Source: Pusillimonas sp. UBA3987 (GTDB lineage: Bacteria; Pseudomonadota; Gammaproteobacteria; Burkholderiales; Burkholderiaceae_B). Taken from it: 35,743 bases of DNA. Position numbers and translations under genes: made by a program. Of this stretch, positions 7,846 through 16,116 are shown one piece after another. The stretch's first letter is position 1, and every line of letters begins with the position of its first letter. Where the stretch lies: positions 1-35,743 of the forward strand of contig DGCD01000005.1 in assembly GCA_002384935.1 (NCBI GenBank), read 5' to 3'. Under the pieces are notes generated by a model. The model saw only the letters and a list, made by a program, of their open reading frames with translations. It ran no database searches and had not been told where the DNA came from.

Positions 7846-9642
7846 TTAATGTCCGGTGACTGCGTCGTGTGTGCGTTTCAGCGTCCATTTGTCGTTCGGC
7901 GGCGGGGACACTTTAACCTTGAATACACGCAACTCGTCGCGGCGAAAAACATGAATCGGCACGCTTTGACCAGGACGGCACAGGCGCATGGCCTGGTCCA
8001 GCGAGGCAGCGTCGGTAATGCGCAAACCATTGATTGCCACCAATATGTCGCCGGCCGACAGTCCGCCCAGATGGCCTGCGCCATCTTTGTAGACGGTCGC
8101 CAGCGTCAGTTGGTCGCCACTGTGTTTGGTCCGGACATCAAGTGAAGGCAGCGCACGGCTTTTTTCGCATGCCAGGGTAACGCCCTGGTCTGCCAGCAAA
8201 TCGGCAAGCGGCACGTCGTCGCAACCGTAAACGTACCGCGACAGATAGTCACTAACGTCTACCCCGGTTGCCTGTTGGATCAGGCTGGCCATTGCGTCTT
8301 CTTCGATTCCTTTCTGTACGCCGGCGTAAAAAGTTTTCCCGTATTGTTGCCACAGCAAACGCATGACGTCGTCCAGCGAACGGCTGCCCATTGTCTCGCG
8401 TCGCAGGAGCAGGTCAAGCCCCCAGGCAGCCAATGCGCCTTTGCTGTAATAGCTCACAATGGCATTAGGCGATTCTTCATCCTGTTTATAGAAGCGGGTC
8501 CAGGCGTCGTAACTGCTGTCCGCAATCGACTGCCGATGGCGTCCCGGCGAGCGCATCACGAGTCCGATCGTTTTCTCCAGAAGCGAAAAGTACTGTGTTT
8601 CGTCGATGGTGCCCGAACGTAATAGCATTAAGTCGTCGTAGTACGAGGTAAAGCCTTCTGCAACCCAAAGCAAGCGAGTGTGATTCTCTTGCAAGAGGTT
8701 GTAAGGTGCAAATGCGGCAGGCTTGATCCGCTTGATGTTCCAGGTATGGAAGTATTCGTGACTGACCAGTCCCAGAAACGTGGTGTAGCCCTCGGGCGCT
8801 TTGCTTTGCGAGACAACCGGCAAATCGTTGCGGCTGATCATCAGCGCGGTTGAGGCACGGTGCTCCAGGCCACCGTATGCGTTGCCGGTAACCATCGTCA
8901 TGAATACGTAGCGCGAGGCGCTATCCAGGAACGGCACTGCCATGGTTTCCGGCTCAAACAGGGCGATCTGGGTTTCGCAGATTTTCTTTGCATCGGCAGC
9001 AATGCGTTTCATGTCCAGGCCGGAAATTTCGCCGGTAAACACCATTTCATGTTCAGCGCCATGCGCCTGGAACGACACGACTTGTGGCGTCCCCAGTTCC
9101 ACAGGGTGGTCGATCAGGGCATCGTAGTCGGGCGCCTCATACAAACCGAACCCATGCCGTTTTGCCGCCAGTGCATACTGTTTTGGATTGGCTTCAGGCA
9201 GGCTGGTGAAAACTTTCCATTTTTTTGTATGGGGAGGTGGGTTGATTTCCAGCAGGCATGGCAGGTCTGTTTGGCCATGCGGATACAAGAACACACTGGT
9301 GCCGTTGAAAAATGCATGGGTTTCGTCGAAATGGGCGTTTCGAACCGAGAGGTCCCAAGCGTACACGCGATACTCTATATGCAAAGCCCCGGTACAAGGG
9401 GCACATTGCCAGCTATGCGTGCCGGCCTTGATGATGGCAACAGGCGTGTTGTGTTCGTCGCTGGCGCGGATATCCTGAATTTGTCGTGAGAAATCGCGCA
9501 GCAGGTAGCTGCCGGGAATCCAGGATGGCAGGCTGAATGCTTGCCCATTCGCATCGGGTTGCGCGATTCTAAGCTGAATCAAAAAACAATGCCCGGCCGG
9601 GTCGGCAGGCGTTAAGCGGTAAAGTAACGGTTCTGTATTCAT
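7846..9642 (-). CDS. M61-family metallopeptidase with C-terminal PDZ domain
   Basis: The 598-residue product matches the glycyl aminopeptidase (M61) family. The N-terminal beta domain includes the LPSWIPGSYLLRDFSRQI block (38-55). The GGLEHR exopeptidase-like motif is at 257-262, and the zinc motif HEYFH at 295-299 is followed by TWNIKRIKP. The downstream zinc ligand is in WVAEGFTSYYDD (Glu 329). A PDZ domain near the C-terminus contains GGLSAGDILVAINGLRI. No signal peptide is visible, so cytoplasmic action on small or N-terminally glycine/alanine-rich peptides is likely. It is divergent from the crotonase gene by 30 bp and convergent with the oxidoreductase gene. The family assignment is firm; the physiological substrate is unknown. 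Confidence 0.92.
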   Translation of the reverse strand: MNTEPLLYRLTPADPAGHCFLIQLRIAQPDANGQAFSLPSWIPGSYLLRDFSRQIQDIRASDEHNTPVAIIKAGTHSWQCAPCTGALHIEYRVYAWDLSVRNAHFDETHAFFNGTSVFLYPHGQTDLPCLLEINPPPHTKKWKVFTSLPEANPKQYALAAKRHGFGLYEAPDYDALIDHPVELGTPQVVSFQAHGAEHEMVFTGEISGLDMKRIAADAKKICETQIALFEPETMAVPFLDSASRYVFMTMVTGNAYGGLEHRASTALMISRNDLPVVSQSKAPEGYTTFLGLVSHEYFHTWNIKRIKPAAFAPYNLLQENHTRLLWVAEGFTSYYDDLMLLRSGTIDETQYFSLLEKTIGLVMRSPGRHRQSIADSSYDAWTRFYKQDEESPNAIVSYYSKGALAAWGLDLLLRRETMGSRSLDDVMRLLWQQYGKTFYAGVQKGIEEDAMASLIQQATGVDVSDYLSRYVYGCDDVPLADLLADQGVTLACEKSRALPSLDVRTKHSGDQLTLATVYKDGAGHLGGLSAGDILVAINGLRITDAASLDQAMRLCRPGQSVPIHVFRRDELRVFKVKVSPPPNDKWTLKRTHDAVTGH

Positions 9643-9672
9643 GTATTTAGTTTACTTTGCAAAGGAGAACTC

Positions 9673-10449
9673 ATGAGCGAACCCATGATTAAAACCGAGA
9701 TTCGCGGGCGTGTCGGGCTGGTTACCCTGAACCGGGCTGAAGTGTTGAACGCGCTGAGTAATGAGTTGATCGATGAAGTGGCCCTGGTCATGCGCGAATT
9801 TGATGCGAATGACGACGTTGGTGCCATCGTATTGACCGGTAGCGAAAAGGCTTTTGCTGCGGGCGCGGATATTGCCGCGATGAAAGACTGGTCGTACACC
9901 GACGTTTATAAACAGGATTATCTGGGCCATAACTGGGAATCGCTGCGGCGTATACGCAAACCTGTGATTGCCGCGGTATCGGGGTTTGCACTGGGTGGTG
10001 GATGCGAGTTGGCCATGCAGTGCGATTTTATTATTGCCGGTGAAAATGCCAAATTTGGCCAGCCTGAAATCAAGCTGGGTATTATTCCCGGGTACGGGGG
10101 CACACAGCGTTTGCCGCGTGCCATGGGTAAGGCCAAGGCAATGGATATGATTCTTACTGCGCGGATGATTGGCGCACATGAGGCGGAAAAGGCGGGGTTG
10201 GTTGCGCGTGTGGTGCCCACAGAGAAGGTGCTGGATGAAGCCATGGAGGCCGCTGCGGTTATTGCGTCGATGCCTTTGCCGGCTGTCATGATGGCTAAAG
10301 AAAGTATCAATCGTGCATACGAGTCACCGTTGAATGAGGGCTTGTTGTTTGAGCGCCGCAATTTCCATGCCCTGTTTGCCACGCACGATCAGAAAGAGGG
10401 GATGAATGCTTTCATTGAGAAGCGCGCGGCCAGGTTTCGCCATGAATAA
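9673..10449 (+). CDS. Enoyl-CoA hydratase (crotonase family)
   Basis: The protein (258 residues) hydrates trans-2-enoyl-CoA to 3-hydroxyacyl-CoA. Crotonase landmarks are the CoA-binding AFAAGADIAAM (60-70) and the oxyanion-hole GFALGGGCELAMQCD with catalytic Glu 112. The segment FGQPEIKLGIIPGYGGTQRLPR carries the second catalytic Glu 132, with the 20-residue spacing typical of true hydratases. A strong AAAGGAG precedes the ATG by 7 nt. It could serve fatty-acid or phenylacetate-type beta-oxidation, and a 3-hydroxyacyl-CoA dehydrogenase gene able to take the next step lies further along at 24758. It ends 103 bp before the atpI start and appears monocistronic. Confidence 0.93.
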   Translation: MSEPMIKTEIRGRVGLVTLNRAEVLNALSNELIDEVALVMREFDANDDVGAIVLTGSEKAFAAGADIAAMKDWSYTDVYKQDYLGHNWESLRRIRKPVIAAVSGFALGGGCELAMQCDFIIAGENAKFGQPEIKLGIIPGYGGTQRLPRAMGKAKAMDMILTARMIGAHEAEKAGLVARVVPTEKVLDEAMEAAAVIASMPLPAVMMAKESINRAYESPLNEGLLFERRNFHALFATHDQKEGMNAFIEKRAARFRHE

Positions 10450-10490
10450 CGGGCGGGGTGTGCGTTGCACAAAAAAAGAGTCCTTACGAT

Positions 10491-10520
10491 TTGCTTAAGG
10501 CTTTAAAAAACAGTTATACT
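10491..10520 (+). promoter_or_regulatory. Putative sigma-70 promoter of the atp operon
   Basis: TTGCTT (10491-10496) and TATACT (10515-10520) are separated by 18 bp. Transcription would begin near 10527. That makes the TTG at 10529 an unlikely start and favours GTG 10553 for atpI. Confidence 0.55.
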
Positions 10521-10552
10521 CTCTGGGTTTGACACCAAAGAAGCAGGGGCTT

Positions 10553-10996
10553 GTGAAGCCTGGGGAAACCGAGCCTACAAGGCTTGAGCCAATAAAGCTA
10601 ACTGACGCCGAGCGCAAGAAAGTGCAGGCAAGTGCCGTTAACGGCCTTGTTCGTGTGCTGGTCGCCCAAGCAGGCATGATGCTTGTTGCCGTTGTGGTTT
10701 CCTGGGCTATAGCAGGGTTTGAGGCTGGGGCGTCGGCGCTTTTGGGCGCGTTGTCCTGTTTTATTCCCAGTGCGCTTTTTGCTGCACGCCTGCTTTTGGG
10801 TATGGCTGCCGGACGGCCAGCCAGCCCGGGCCGGTTTCTGGTTGGCGAGCTTGTCAAGCTGCTTGCATCAATTTTATTGCTGGTGCTGGTGGTTTACCTG
10901 GCGCAGTCGTGGCTTGTTTGGCCCGCGCTGCTGTTCGGCTTGCTTATGGTGTTGAAGGGTTATGTGTTGCTGCTTATGTTCGGGCGGCTGCCGTAA
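10553..10996 (+). CDS. atpI: ATP synthase subunit I (assembly factor)
   Basis: AtpI is a small membrane protein that helps assemble the c-ring and the Na+/H+-translocating Fo sector. It is encoded first in many atp operons and poorly conserved. This 147-residue protein has a basic soluble N-terminus (LTDAERKKVQASAVNG). Four hydrophobic segments follow: VLVAQAGMMLVAVVVSWAI, ALLGALSCFIPSALFAARLL, LVKLLASILLLVLVVYLA and LVWPALLFGLLMVLKGYVLL. GTG 10553 is chosen because the predicted transcript starts near 10527; a TTG at 10529 extends the frame by 8 codons. Position immediately before atpB supports the name more than sequence does. Confidence 0.85.
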   Translation: MKPGETEPTRLEPIKLTDAERKKVQASAVNGLVRVLVAQAGMMLVAVVVSWAIAGFEAGASALLGALSCFIPSALFAARLLLGMAAGRPASPGRFLVGELVKLLASILLLVLVVYLAQSWLVWPALLFGLLMVLKGYVLLLMFGRLP

Positions 10997-11021
10997 CGTG
11001 GTGCGAATTCAAATTTCATGG

Positions 11022-11045
11022 GCCTGACACAACTGTGTGTCAGGC
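11022..11045 (+). repeat. Perfect 10-bp hairpin between atpI and atpB
   Basis: GCCTGACACA (11022-11031) and TGTGTCAGGC (11036-11045) pair perfectly around the 4-nt loop ACTG. There is no long T tract after it, so it is more likely an mRNA-stabilising or processing element than a terminator. Confidence 0.75.
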
Positions 11046-11077
11046 TCTGTTTAAAAAGTTAACAGGTAAGGGTTCAA

Positions 11078-11959
11078 ATGGCTGCTCCAAGTGATATCTC
11101 GCCACAATCCTATTACATTCAGCATCACTTAGTGCATTTGAATGGTTTGGGGGAAAAGCAAACTGCGGTTGCCGACTTCAACATTCTGAATTACGACTCG
11201 ATGTTCTGGTCCCTGTTCATGGGGCTGATTGTCATCTTTTTCTTGTGGCGTGCAGCCAGTAAAGCAACAAGTGGCGTTCCCGGTCGCTTCCAGTCGGCCG
11301 TTGAAATGCTTGTTGAAATGGTGCAGAACGAAGCCAAAAGCATTATTCCCAATGAAGAAAGTCGCCGTTTCGTTGCGCCACTGGCGCTAACCGTGTTTCT
11401 CTGGATTATCCTGATGAACACGCTTGATCTGGTGCCGGTCGATCTCATGGCCTGGATCTTCAAAATGACGGGCCTGGGCACCGAACACGGTGATCCTCTC
11501 TATTACCATCGTATTTTGCCAACAGCCGACCTGAACATACCGATGGGTATGTCGCTGGGTGTGTTGCTGCTTACCATCTACTACGGCATCAAGGTCAAGG
11601 GTGGTGTGGGCTTCACCAAGGGCTTGTTTACGGCTCCCTTCCACGGTCACGGTGTGGTGGGTGTGCTTCTGATTCCGTTCAACTTGTTGTTGAACCTGAT
11701 GGAGTACGCTGCCAAAACGGTTTCGTTGGGTATGCGGTTGTTTGGCAACATGTTTGCCGGCGAATTGCTCTTCATGCTCATCGCCTTGTTGGGCGGTGCA
11801 GTGGCAGGCTTTAATGGTAGCAGTGTGGGACTGGGTATTGGTCATATTCTGGCCGGTTCTGCCTGGGCGATCTTCCACGTATTAATTGTGGTGTTGCAGG
11901 CCTACATCTTCATGATGCTGACTCTCGTTTACGTTGGTTTGGCACACGAAGACCATTAA
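11078..11959 (+). CDS. atpB: ATP synthase Fo subunit a
   Basis: Subunit a is the stator channel subunit in the cytoplasmic membrane that passes protons to the rotating c-ring. The 293-residue product has the hydrophobic helices expected. The first is around DSMFWSLFMGLIVIFFLW. The crucial arginine lies in VSLGMRLFGNMFAGELLF, equivalent to Arg210 of E. coli. The last helix, VLIVVLQAYIFMMLTLVYV, contains the conserved Gln, and the C-terminus LAHEDH is typical of betaproteobacteria. AAGGG precedes ATG 11078 by 6 nt. It lies between atpI and atpE in the canonical order. Confidence 0.97.
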   Translation: MAAPSDISPQSYYIQHHLVHLNGLGEKQTAVADFNILNYDSMFWSLFMGLIVIFFLWRAASKATSGVPGRFQSAVEMLVEMVQNEAKSIIPNEESRRFVAPLALTVFLWIILMNTLDLVPVDLMAWIFKMTGLGTEHGDPLYYHRILPTADLNIPMGMSLGVLLLTIYYGIKVKGGVGFTKGLFTAPFHGHGVVGVLLIPFNLLLNLMEYAAKTVSLGMRLFGNMFAGELLFMLIALLGGAVAGFNGSSVGLGIGHILAGSAWAIFHVLIVVLQAYIFMMLTLVYVGLAHEDH

Positions 11960-12010
11960 TGAATTCCTAGCGGGCCGGCCCTTATTTCAACGGGGTTGGC
12001 TGGCTGGATA

Positions 12011-12083
12011 GCAAGGTTTTCTTGCAAAGCAGTTTTCTTTTTGGCTTTTTGATTACACAAGGTTTATTAACCAAGGAGTTGTT
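12011..12083 (+). promoter_or_regulatory. U-rich leader and strong ribosome binding site of atpE
   Basis: The region upstream of atpE has a small hairpin (GCAAG/CTTGC, 12011-12025), then several U-runs in the mRNA between 12030 and 12051. It ends with AAGGAG, 6 nt before the ATG. A U-rich translational enhancer upstream of atpE is known in E. coli, where it supports the high c-subunit copy number. The same role here is inferred from position and composition. Confidence 0.45.
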
Positions 12084-12326
12084 ATGACCAACGTTGCTTT
12101 CGTTGCTCTGGCTTGCGGTCTTATTGTTGGCCTGGGTGCTTTTGGCGCCTCGATCGGTATCGCTTTGATGGGCGGTAAATATCTGGAAGCTTCGGCTCGT
12201 CAACCCGAGCTCATGAACGCTTTGCAAACCAAAATGTTCTTGTTGGCTGGTCTGATTGACGCTGCCTTCCTGATCGGCGTGGGTATCGCCATGCTGTTTG
12301 CTTTCGCCAATCCGTTCATCGGGTAA
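12084..12326 (+). CDS. atpE: ATP synthase Fo subunit c
   Basis: This 80-residue proteolipid forms the rotating c-ring in the membrane. It has two hydrophobic helices joined by the polar loop with ARQPE (38-42). The ion-binding carboxylate is Asp 59 in the second helix (AGLIDAAF). A glycine-rich first helix (GLGAFGASIGIALMGG) allows tight ring packing. Asp rather than Glu, and the lack of a clear Na+-site pattern, indicate proton coupling. Its translation start has the strongest Shine-Dalgarno sequence in the operon, and a C(UUCG)G hairpin follows 13 nt after its stop codon. Both fit the need for many c copies per complex. Confidence 0.98.
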   Translation: MTNVAFVALACGLIVGLGAFGASIGIALMGGKYLEASARQPELMNALQTKMFLLAGLIDAAFLIGVGIAMLFAFANPFIG

Positions 12327-12339
12327 GCTTTAGCAGCGC

Positions 12340-12357
12340 GCCTGCCTTCGGGCAGGC
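12340..12357 (+). repeat. UUCG-tetraloop hairpin between atpE and atpF
   Basis: GCCTGCC (12340-12346) and GGCAGGC (12351-12357) pair around TTCG, giving a C(UUCG)G-capped stem, one of the most stable RNA hairpins. No T tract follows. It probably protects the atpE message 3' side or attenuates read-through. Confidence 0.75.
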
Positions 12358-12459
12358 TAACGTCGTCGTTGGTGGTGCTGTCAGTGCCGCCTGCGACGTG
12401 GACATTGGGCATCGTGCAGTCAATCTGTAAGGTGCCAGTGGTAATAAAGGGAAACGACC

Positions 12460-12930
12460 GTGAACTTAAACGCGACTCTCTTTTTTCAGATGATCGTGTT
12501 TTTTGTCTTGGCGTGGTTTACGATGAAATTCGTATGGCCACCCCTGACAAAAGCAATCGAAGATCGCCGCCAGAAAATTGCAGATGGTCTGGCTGCAGCC
12601 GATAAAGGCAAGGCAGATCTGGCGCAGGCACAGGCCCGTATCAGCCTGATCGAAGCATCAGCGAAGTCTGAAAATCACGCTCGCATGCTCGAAGCCGAGA
12701 AGCAGGCTGCTACCCTCATTGATGAGGCAAGGCGTGAAGCCGAGGCTGAAAAAGCCCGGATTATCGCCCAGGCCAAGCAAGACGCCGAACAGGAAGTCCA
12801 ACGTGCCCGTGACGGGTTGCGTGACGACGTGGCTGTACTGGCTGTCAAGGGTGCAGAACAGATTCTCAAGCGCGAGGTCGATGCACAGGCACATGCCGAG
12901 CTGTTGAACCAGCTTAAGGCACAACTCTAA
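12460..12930 (+). CDS. atpF: ATP synthase Fo subunit b
   Basis: Subunit b is the peripheral stalk that links the membrane sector to F1. The 156-residue protein has one N-terminal membrane helix (NATLFFQMIVFFVLAWFTMKF). A long Ala/Glu/Lys-rich coiled coil (about residues 30-135) and a C-terminal delta-contact region follow. Translation starts at GTG 12460, 7 nt after AAAGGGA. The gap to atpE (133 bp) is the second longest inside the operon, after atpB-atpE, and contains the UUCG hairpin. The next gene, atpH, begins 15 bp after the stop. Confidence 0.97.
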   Translation: MNLNATLFFQMIVFFVLAWFTMKFVWPPLTKAIEDRRQKIADGLAAADKGKADLAQAQARISLIEASAKSENHARMLEAEKQAATLIDEARREAEAEKARIIAQAKQDAEQEVQRARDGLRDDVAVLAVKGAEQILKREVDAQAHAELLNQLKAQL

Positions 12931-12945
12931 TTTCAGGGCAAAGCC

Positions 12946-13485
12946 ATGGCTGAATTATCGACAATTGCCCGACCATACGCCGAAGCGCTGTTTAATTCGG
13001 CTAAAGGTGACCAGGCTACCCTGGCATCGTGGTCGGATTTGGTTAACGAGCTTGCGGCAGTGGCAAGTTTGGAAGACGTGCGTGATGCGCTTACCGATCC
13101 GCGCCTTAGCGATGAGCAACGTTTCGAGTTGTTCTGCGGGCTGGTGAAGTCGGCGTTGTCAGATCAGGCACGCAATTTCATCGAACTGCTCGTTCAGAAT
13201 GATCGCATTTTGCTGTTGCCGCAAATTGCCGAACAGTTCGACCTGCTTAAAAATCAATTCGAAGGGAGTGCGGTAGCCCAGATCACCAGTGCATACGAAT
13301 TAACAGATGCACAGGTTGCCGAGCTGCTGGCAGGCCTCGAGAAAAAATTTGGCCTGAAGCTTAAGCCGTCCGTCACCGTAGACTCCTCCCTGATCGGTGG
13401 TGTCCGGGTGGTTGTCGGCGATCAGGTACTCGACACTTCCGTGCAGGCCCAACTGGCCCGTATGCGCGATACGTTGGCTGCTTAA
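12946..13485 (+). CDS. atpH: ATP synthase F1 subunit delta
   Basis: Delta connects the b-dimer stalk to the top of the alpha3beta3 head. The 179-residue length is typical. The N-terminal helical domain starts with STIARPYAEALFNSAK, the family signature. The C-terminal domain includes KKFGLKLKPSVTVDSSLIGGVRVVVGDQVLDTSV, matching the conserved 'D..liGG..i..gd...D.S...kL' pattern. It lies 15 bp after atpF and 34 bp before atpA. Confidence 0.97.
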   Translation: MAELSTIARPYAEALFNSAKGDQATLASWSDLVNELAAVASLEDVRDALTDPRLSDEQRFELFCGLVKSALSDQARNFIELLVQNDRILLLPQIAEQFDLLKNQFEGSAVAQITSAYELTDAQVAELLAGLEKKFGLKLKPSVTVDSSLIGGVRVVVGDQVLDTSVQAQLARMRDTLAA

Positions 13486-13519
13486 AGGCAGCAACTAACA
13501 GGATTCCAGGAGTCTGAAC

Positions 13520-15061
13520 ATGCAACTTAACCCGTCAGAGATCAGCGAGCTGCTCAAAAGCCGTATCGAAGGCTTGGGCGCGTCGACTGACGTACGTACG
13601 CAGGGCACGGTCGTATCCGTGACCGACGGTATCACCCGCATTCACGGTTTGTCCGATGTAATGCAAGGTGAAATGCTTGAATTTCCCAACAATGTATTTG
13701 GCCTGGCGCTTAACCTTGAGCGCGATTCGGTCGGTGCCGTTATTCTGGGTGATTACACTGGTGTTTCCGAAGGCGATCCGGTAAAAACAACCGGTCGTAT
13801 TCTGGAAGTGCCTGTCGGCCCCGAACTGTGTGGCCGCGTAGTTGACGCATTGGGCACGCCAATCGACGGCAAAGGTCCCATTAATGCCAAAGCCACCGAC
13901 ATCATCGAGAAAGTGGCGCCTGGCGTTATTGCGCGTCAATCGGTTGACCAGCCCCTGCAAACGGGTGTGAAGGCGATTGACTCCATGGTGCCTATCGGCC
14001 GTGGCCAGCGCGAACTGATCATTGGTGACCGTCAAACCGGTAAAACTGCCGTGGCTGTCGATACCATCATCAGCCAGAAGGGCAAGAACGTTACTTGCGT
14101 TTATGTTGCCATCGGTCAGAAAGCCTCAACGATCAGCAACGTGGTTCGCAAGCTTGAAGAACACGGCGCAATGGAATACACCATTGTGGTTGCCGCTGCG
14201 GCATCCGACTCGGCCGCCATGCAATATCTGGCCGCTTATTCCGGTTGCACGATGGGTGAGTATTTCCGTGACCGCGGGGAAGACGCCCTGATCATATATG
14301 ACGACCTTACCAAGCAGGCCTGGGCCTATCGTCAGGTTTCACTGCTGCTGCGTCGTCCTCCAGGCCGTGAAGCCTACCCCGGCGACGTTTTCTATCTGCA
14401 CTCCCGCTTGCTGGAACGTGCTGCCCGTGTGAACGCCGACTATGTCGAGAAGTTCACCAATGGTGAAGTGAAAGGCAAAACCGGCTCATTGACTGCGTTG
14501 CCAATCATTGAAACGCAGGCCGGTGACGTATCAGCCTTCGTGCCAACCAACGTCATCTCGATTACCGACGGTCAGATCTTCCTGGAAACCGACTTGTTCA
14601 ACGCAGGTATCCGTCCCGCCATTAATGCGGGTATCTCGGTTTCGCGTGTGGGCGGTTCGGCTCAAACGAAAGTGGTCAAGAAACTGGCTGGTGGTATTCG
14701 TACCGACTTGGCCCAGTATCGGGAATTGGCTGCGTTTGCCCAGTTTGCTTCCGACCTCGACGACGCGACCCGTCGCCAACTGGAGCGAGGCAAGCGCGTG
14801 GTTGAGCTGCTCAAGCAGCCTCAGTACCAGCCTTTGCAGGTTTGGGAACTTGCTGTTTCGCTATTCGCGGTGAATCGCGGTTATCTCGACGAAATCGAGG
14901 TCGAGCAGGTTCTGCCTTTCGAAAAAGCCTTGAAGGAAACACTGAAGTCCAAGCATGCCGATTTGATTCAGCGTATTGAAGACAAGAAAGAGTTGTCCAA
15001 GGAAGACGATGAGGCACTTGCCGCTGCAATTGAAGAGTTCAAGAAGCACGGCGCTTATTAA
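13520..15061 (+). CDS. atpA: ATP synthase F1 subunit alpha
   Basis: Alpha forms the non-catalytic nucleotide-binding positions of the F1 hexamer. At 513 residues it has the normal length. It shows the N-terminal beta barrel, the Walker A motif GDRQTGKT (169-176) and the DALIIYDDLTKQAWAYRQ Walker B region. The arginine-finger signature PAINAGISVSRVGGSAQ and a C-terminal helical domain follow. CCAGGAG precedes the ATG by about 6 nt. A hairpin occupies the 98-bp gap to atpG. Confidence 0.98.
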   Translation: MQLNPSEISELLKSRIEGLGASTDVRTQGTVVSVTDGITRIHGLSDVMQGEMLEFPNNVFGLALNLERDSVGAVILGDYTGVSEGDPVKTTGRILEVPVGPELCGRVVDALGTPIDGKGPINAKATDIIEKVAPGVIARQSVDQPLQTGVKAIDSMVPIGRGQRELIIGDRQTGKTAVAVDTIISQKGKNVTCVYVAIGQKASTISNVVRKLEEHGAMEYTIVVAAAASDSAAMQYLAAYSGCTMGEYFRDRGEDALIIYDDLTKQAWAYRQVSLLLRRPPGREAYPGDVFYLHSRLLERAARVNADYVEKFTNGEVKGKTGSLTALPIIETQAGDVSAFVPTNVISITDGQIFLETDLFNAGIRPAINAGISVSRVGGSAQTKVVKKLAGGIRTDLAQYRELAAFAQFASDLDDATRRQLERGKRVVELLKQPQYQPLQVWELAVSLFAVNRGYLDEIEVEQVLPFEKALKETLKSKHADLIQRIEDKKELSKEDDEALAAAIEEFKKHGAY

Positions 15062-15073
15062 TGACTGGCGGCG

Positions 15074-15095
15074 GCAACGGTTGAAAGACCGTTGC
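15074..15095 (+). repeat. 8-bp hairpin between atpA and atpG
   Basis: GCAACGGT (15074-15081) and ACCGTTGC (15088-15095) pair around the loop TGAAAG. It starts 12 nt after the atpA stop codon and no T tract follows. It is the third strong intercistronic stem-loop in this operon. Confidence 0.7.
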
Positions 15096-15159
15096 TCGCG
15101 CAATATCGGGGTAGTGAATTTGTGTTGTTACCCCAATCAACGCCTTGACAGGATTTGCG

Positions 15160-16071
15160 ATGGCCGGAATTAAGGAAATTCGAACCAAGATCAAAAGCGT
15201 GCAAAACACGCGGAAGATCACCAAAGCCATGGAGATGGTAGCGGCATCCAAGATGCGCAAAGCGCAAGACCGGATGCGTGCGGGCCGTCCCTATGCAACC
15301 AAGGTGCGTGAAATTGCCGCGCATCTGATGCAGGCGCACCCCGATTACACTCACCCTTTCATGATTGAGCGTAACGACGCCAAAAGTGTCGGTGTCGTAT
15401 TGGTTACGACCGACAAGGGCTTGTGTGGCGGTTTGAACACCAATATTACGCGTTTGGTTTTGTCTCGTATTAAAGAGTTCGATCAAAAAGGTATTAAGGT
15501 TCAGACGACTGCGCTGGGTAACAAGGGGTTGTCATTTCTTACCCGAATCGGAGCAAATCTGGTTTCTCAGGAAGTGCAGCTTGGCGACACCCCCAACCTT
15601 GAGCGCCTCATTGGTGCAATCAAGGTGCAGGTTGACGATTTTATCGATGGCAAGATCGATGCGGTTTACGTGGCAACAAACCGTTTTGTTAACACGATGA
15701 AGCAAGAGCCCAGCTTTATCCGGTTGTTGCCACTTCCAAGTGGCTTGGCCGATCCTTTTCAAACGGAAAGTCAGTTTTCCAAAGAAGAGGACGCAGTGCT
15801 GAAGTCCAAATATGGTTGGGACTACATCTATGAACCCGACTCAAAGTCGGTCATTGATGATCTGCTCCAGCGTTACGTAGAAGGTTTGGTGTATCAGGCG
15901 GTTGCCGAAAACATGGCCTCCGAGCAGTCTGCTCGAATGGTGGCGATGAAAGCAGCTTCGGATAACGCCAAGAAAATCATCGGCGAACTTGAATTGGTTT
16001 ATAACAAAACCCGTCAGGCCGCTATTACTAAAGAAATTTCTGAAATCGTCGGGGGCGCTGCCGCTGTTTAA
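15160..16071 (+). CDS. atpG: ATP synthase F1 subunit gamma
   Basis: Gamma is the central rotor shaft that couples the c-ring to catalysis. The 303-residue product begins with the conserved helix MAGIKEIRTKIKSVQNTRKITKAMEMVAASKMRKAQ and ends with the matching C-terminal helix (MKAASDNAKKIIGELELVYNKTRQAAITKEISEIVGGA). Between them lies the Rossmann-like domain with VVLVTTDKGLCGGLNTNI. ATG 15160 is preceded by AGGA; a TTG at 15145 is in frame but unnecessary. It lies between atpA and atpD in the usual order. Confidence 0.97.
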   Translation: MAGIKEIRTKIKSVQNTRKITKAMEMVAASKMRKAQDRMRAGRPYATKVREIAAHLMQAHPDYTHPFMIERNDAKSVGVVLVTTDKGLCGGLNTNITRLVLSRIKEFDQKGIKVQTTALGNKGLSFLTRIGANLVSQEVQLGDTPNLERLIGAIKVQVDDFIDGKIDAVYVATNRFVNTMKQEPSFIRLLPLPSGLADPFQTESQFSKEEDAVLKSKYGWDYIYEPDSKSVIDDLLQRYVEGLVYQAVAENMASEQSARMVAMKAASDNAKKIIGELELVYNKTRQAAITKEISEIVGGAAAV

Positions 16072-16116
16072 TAAACAGAAGGGCATCCCGTCAAAGATAT
16101 TTAGCAAGGACTAAAC

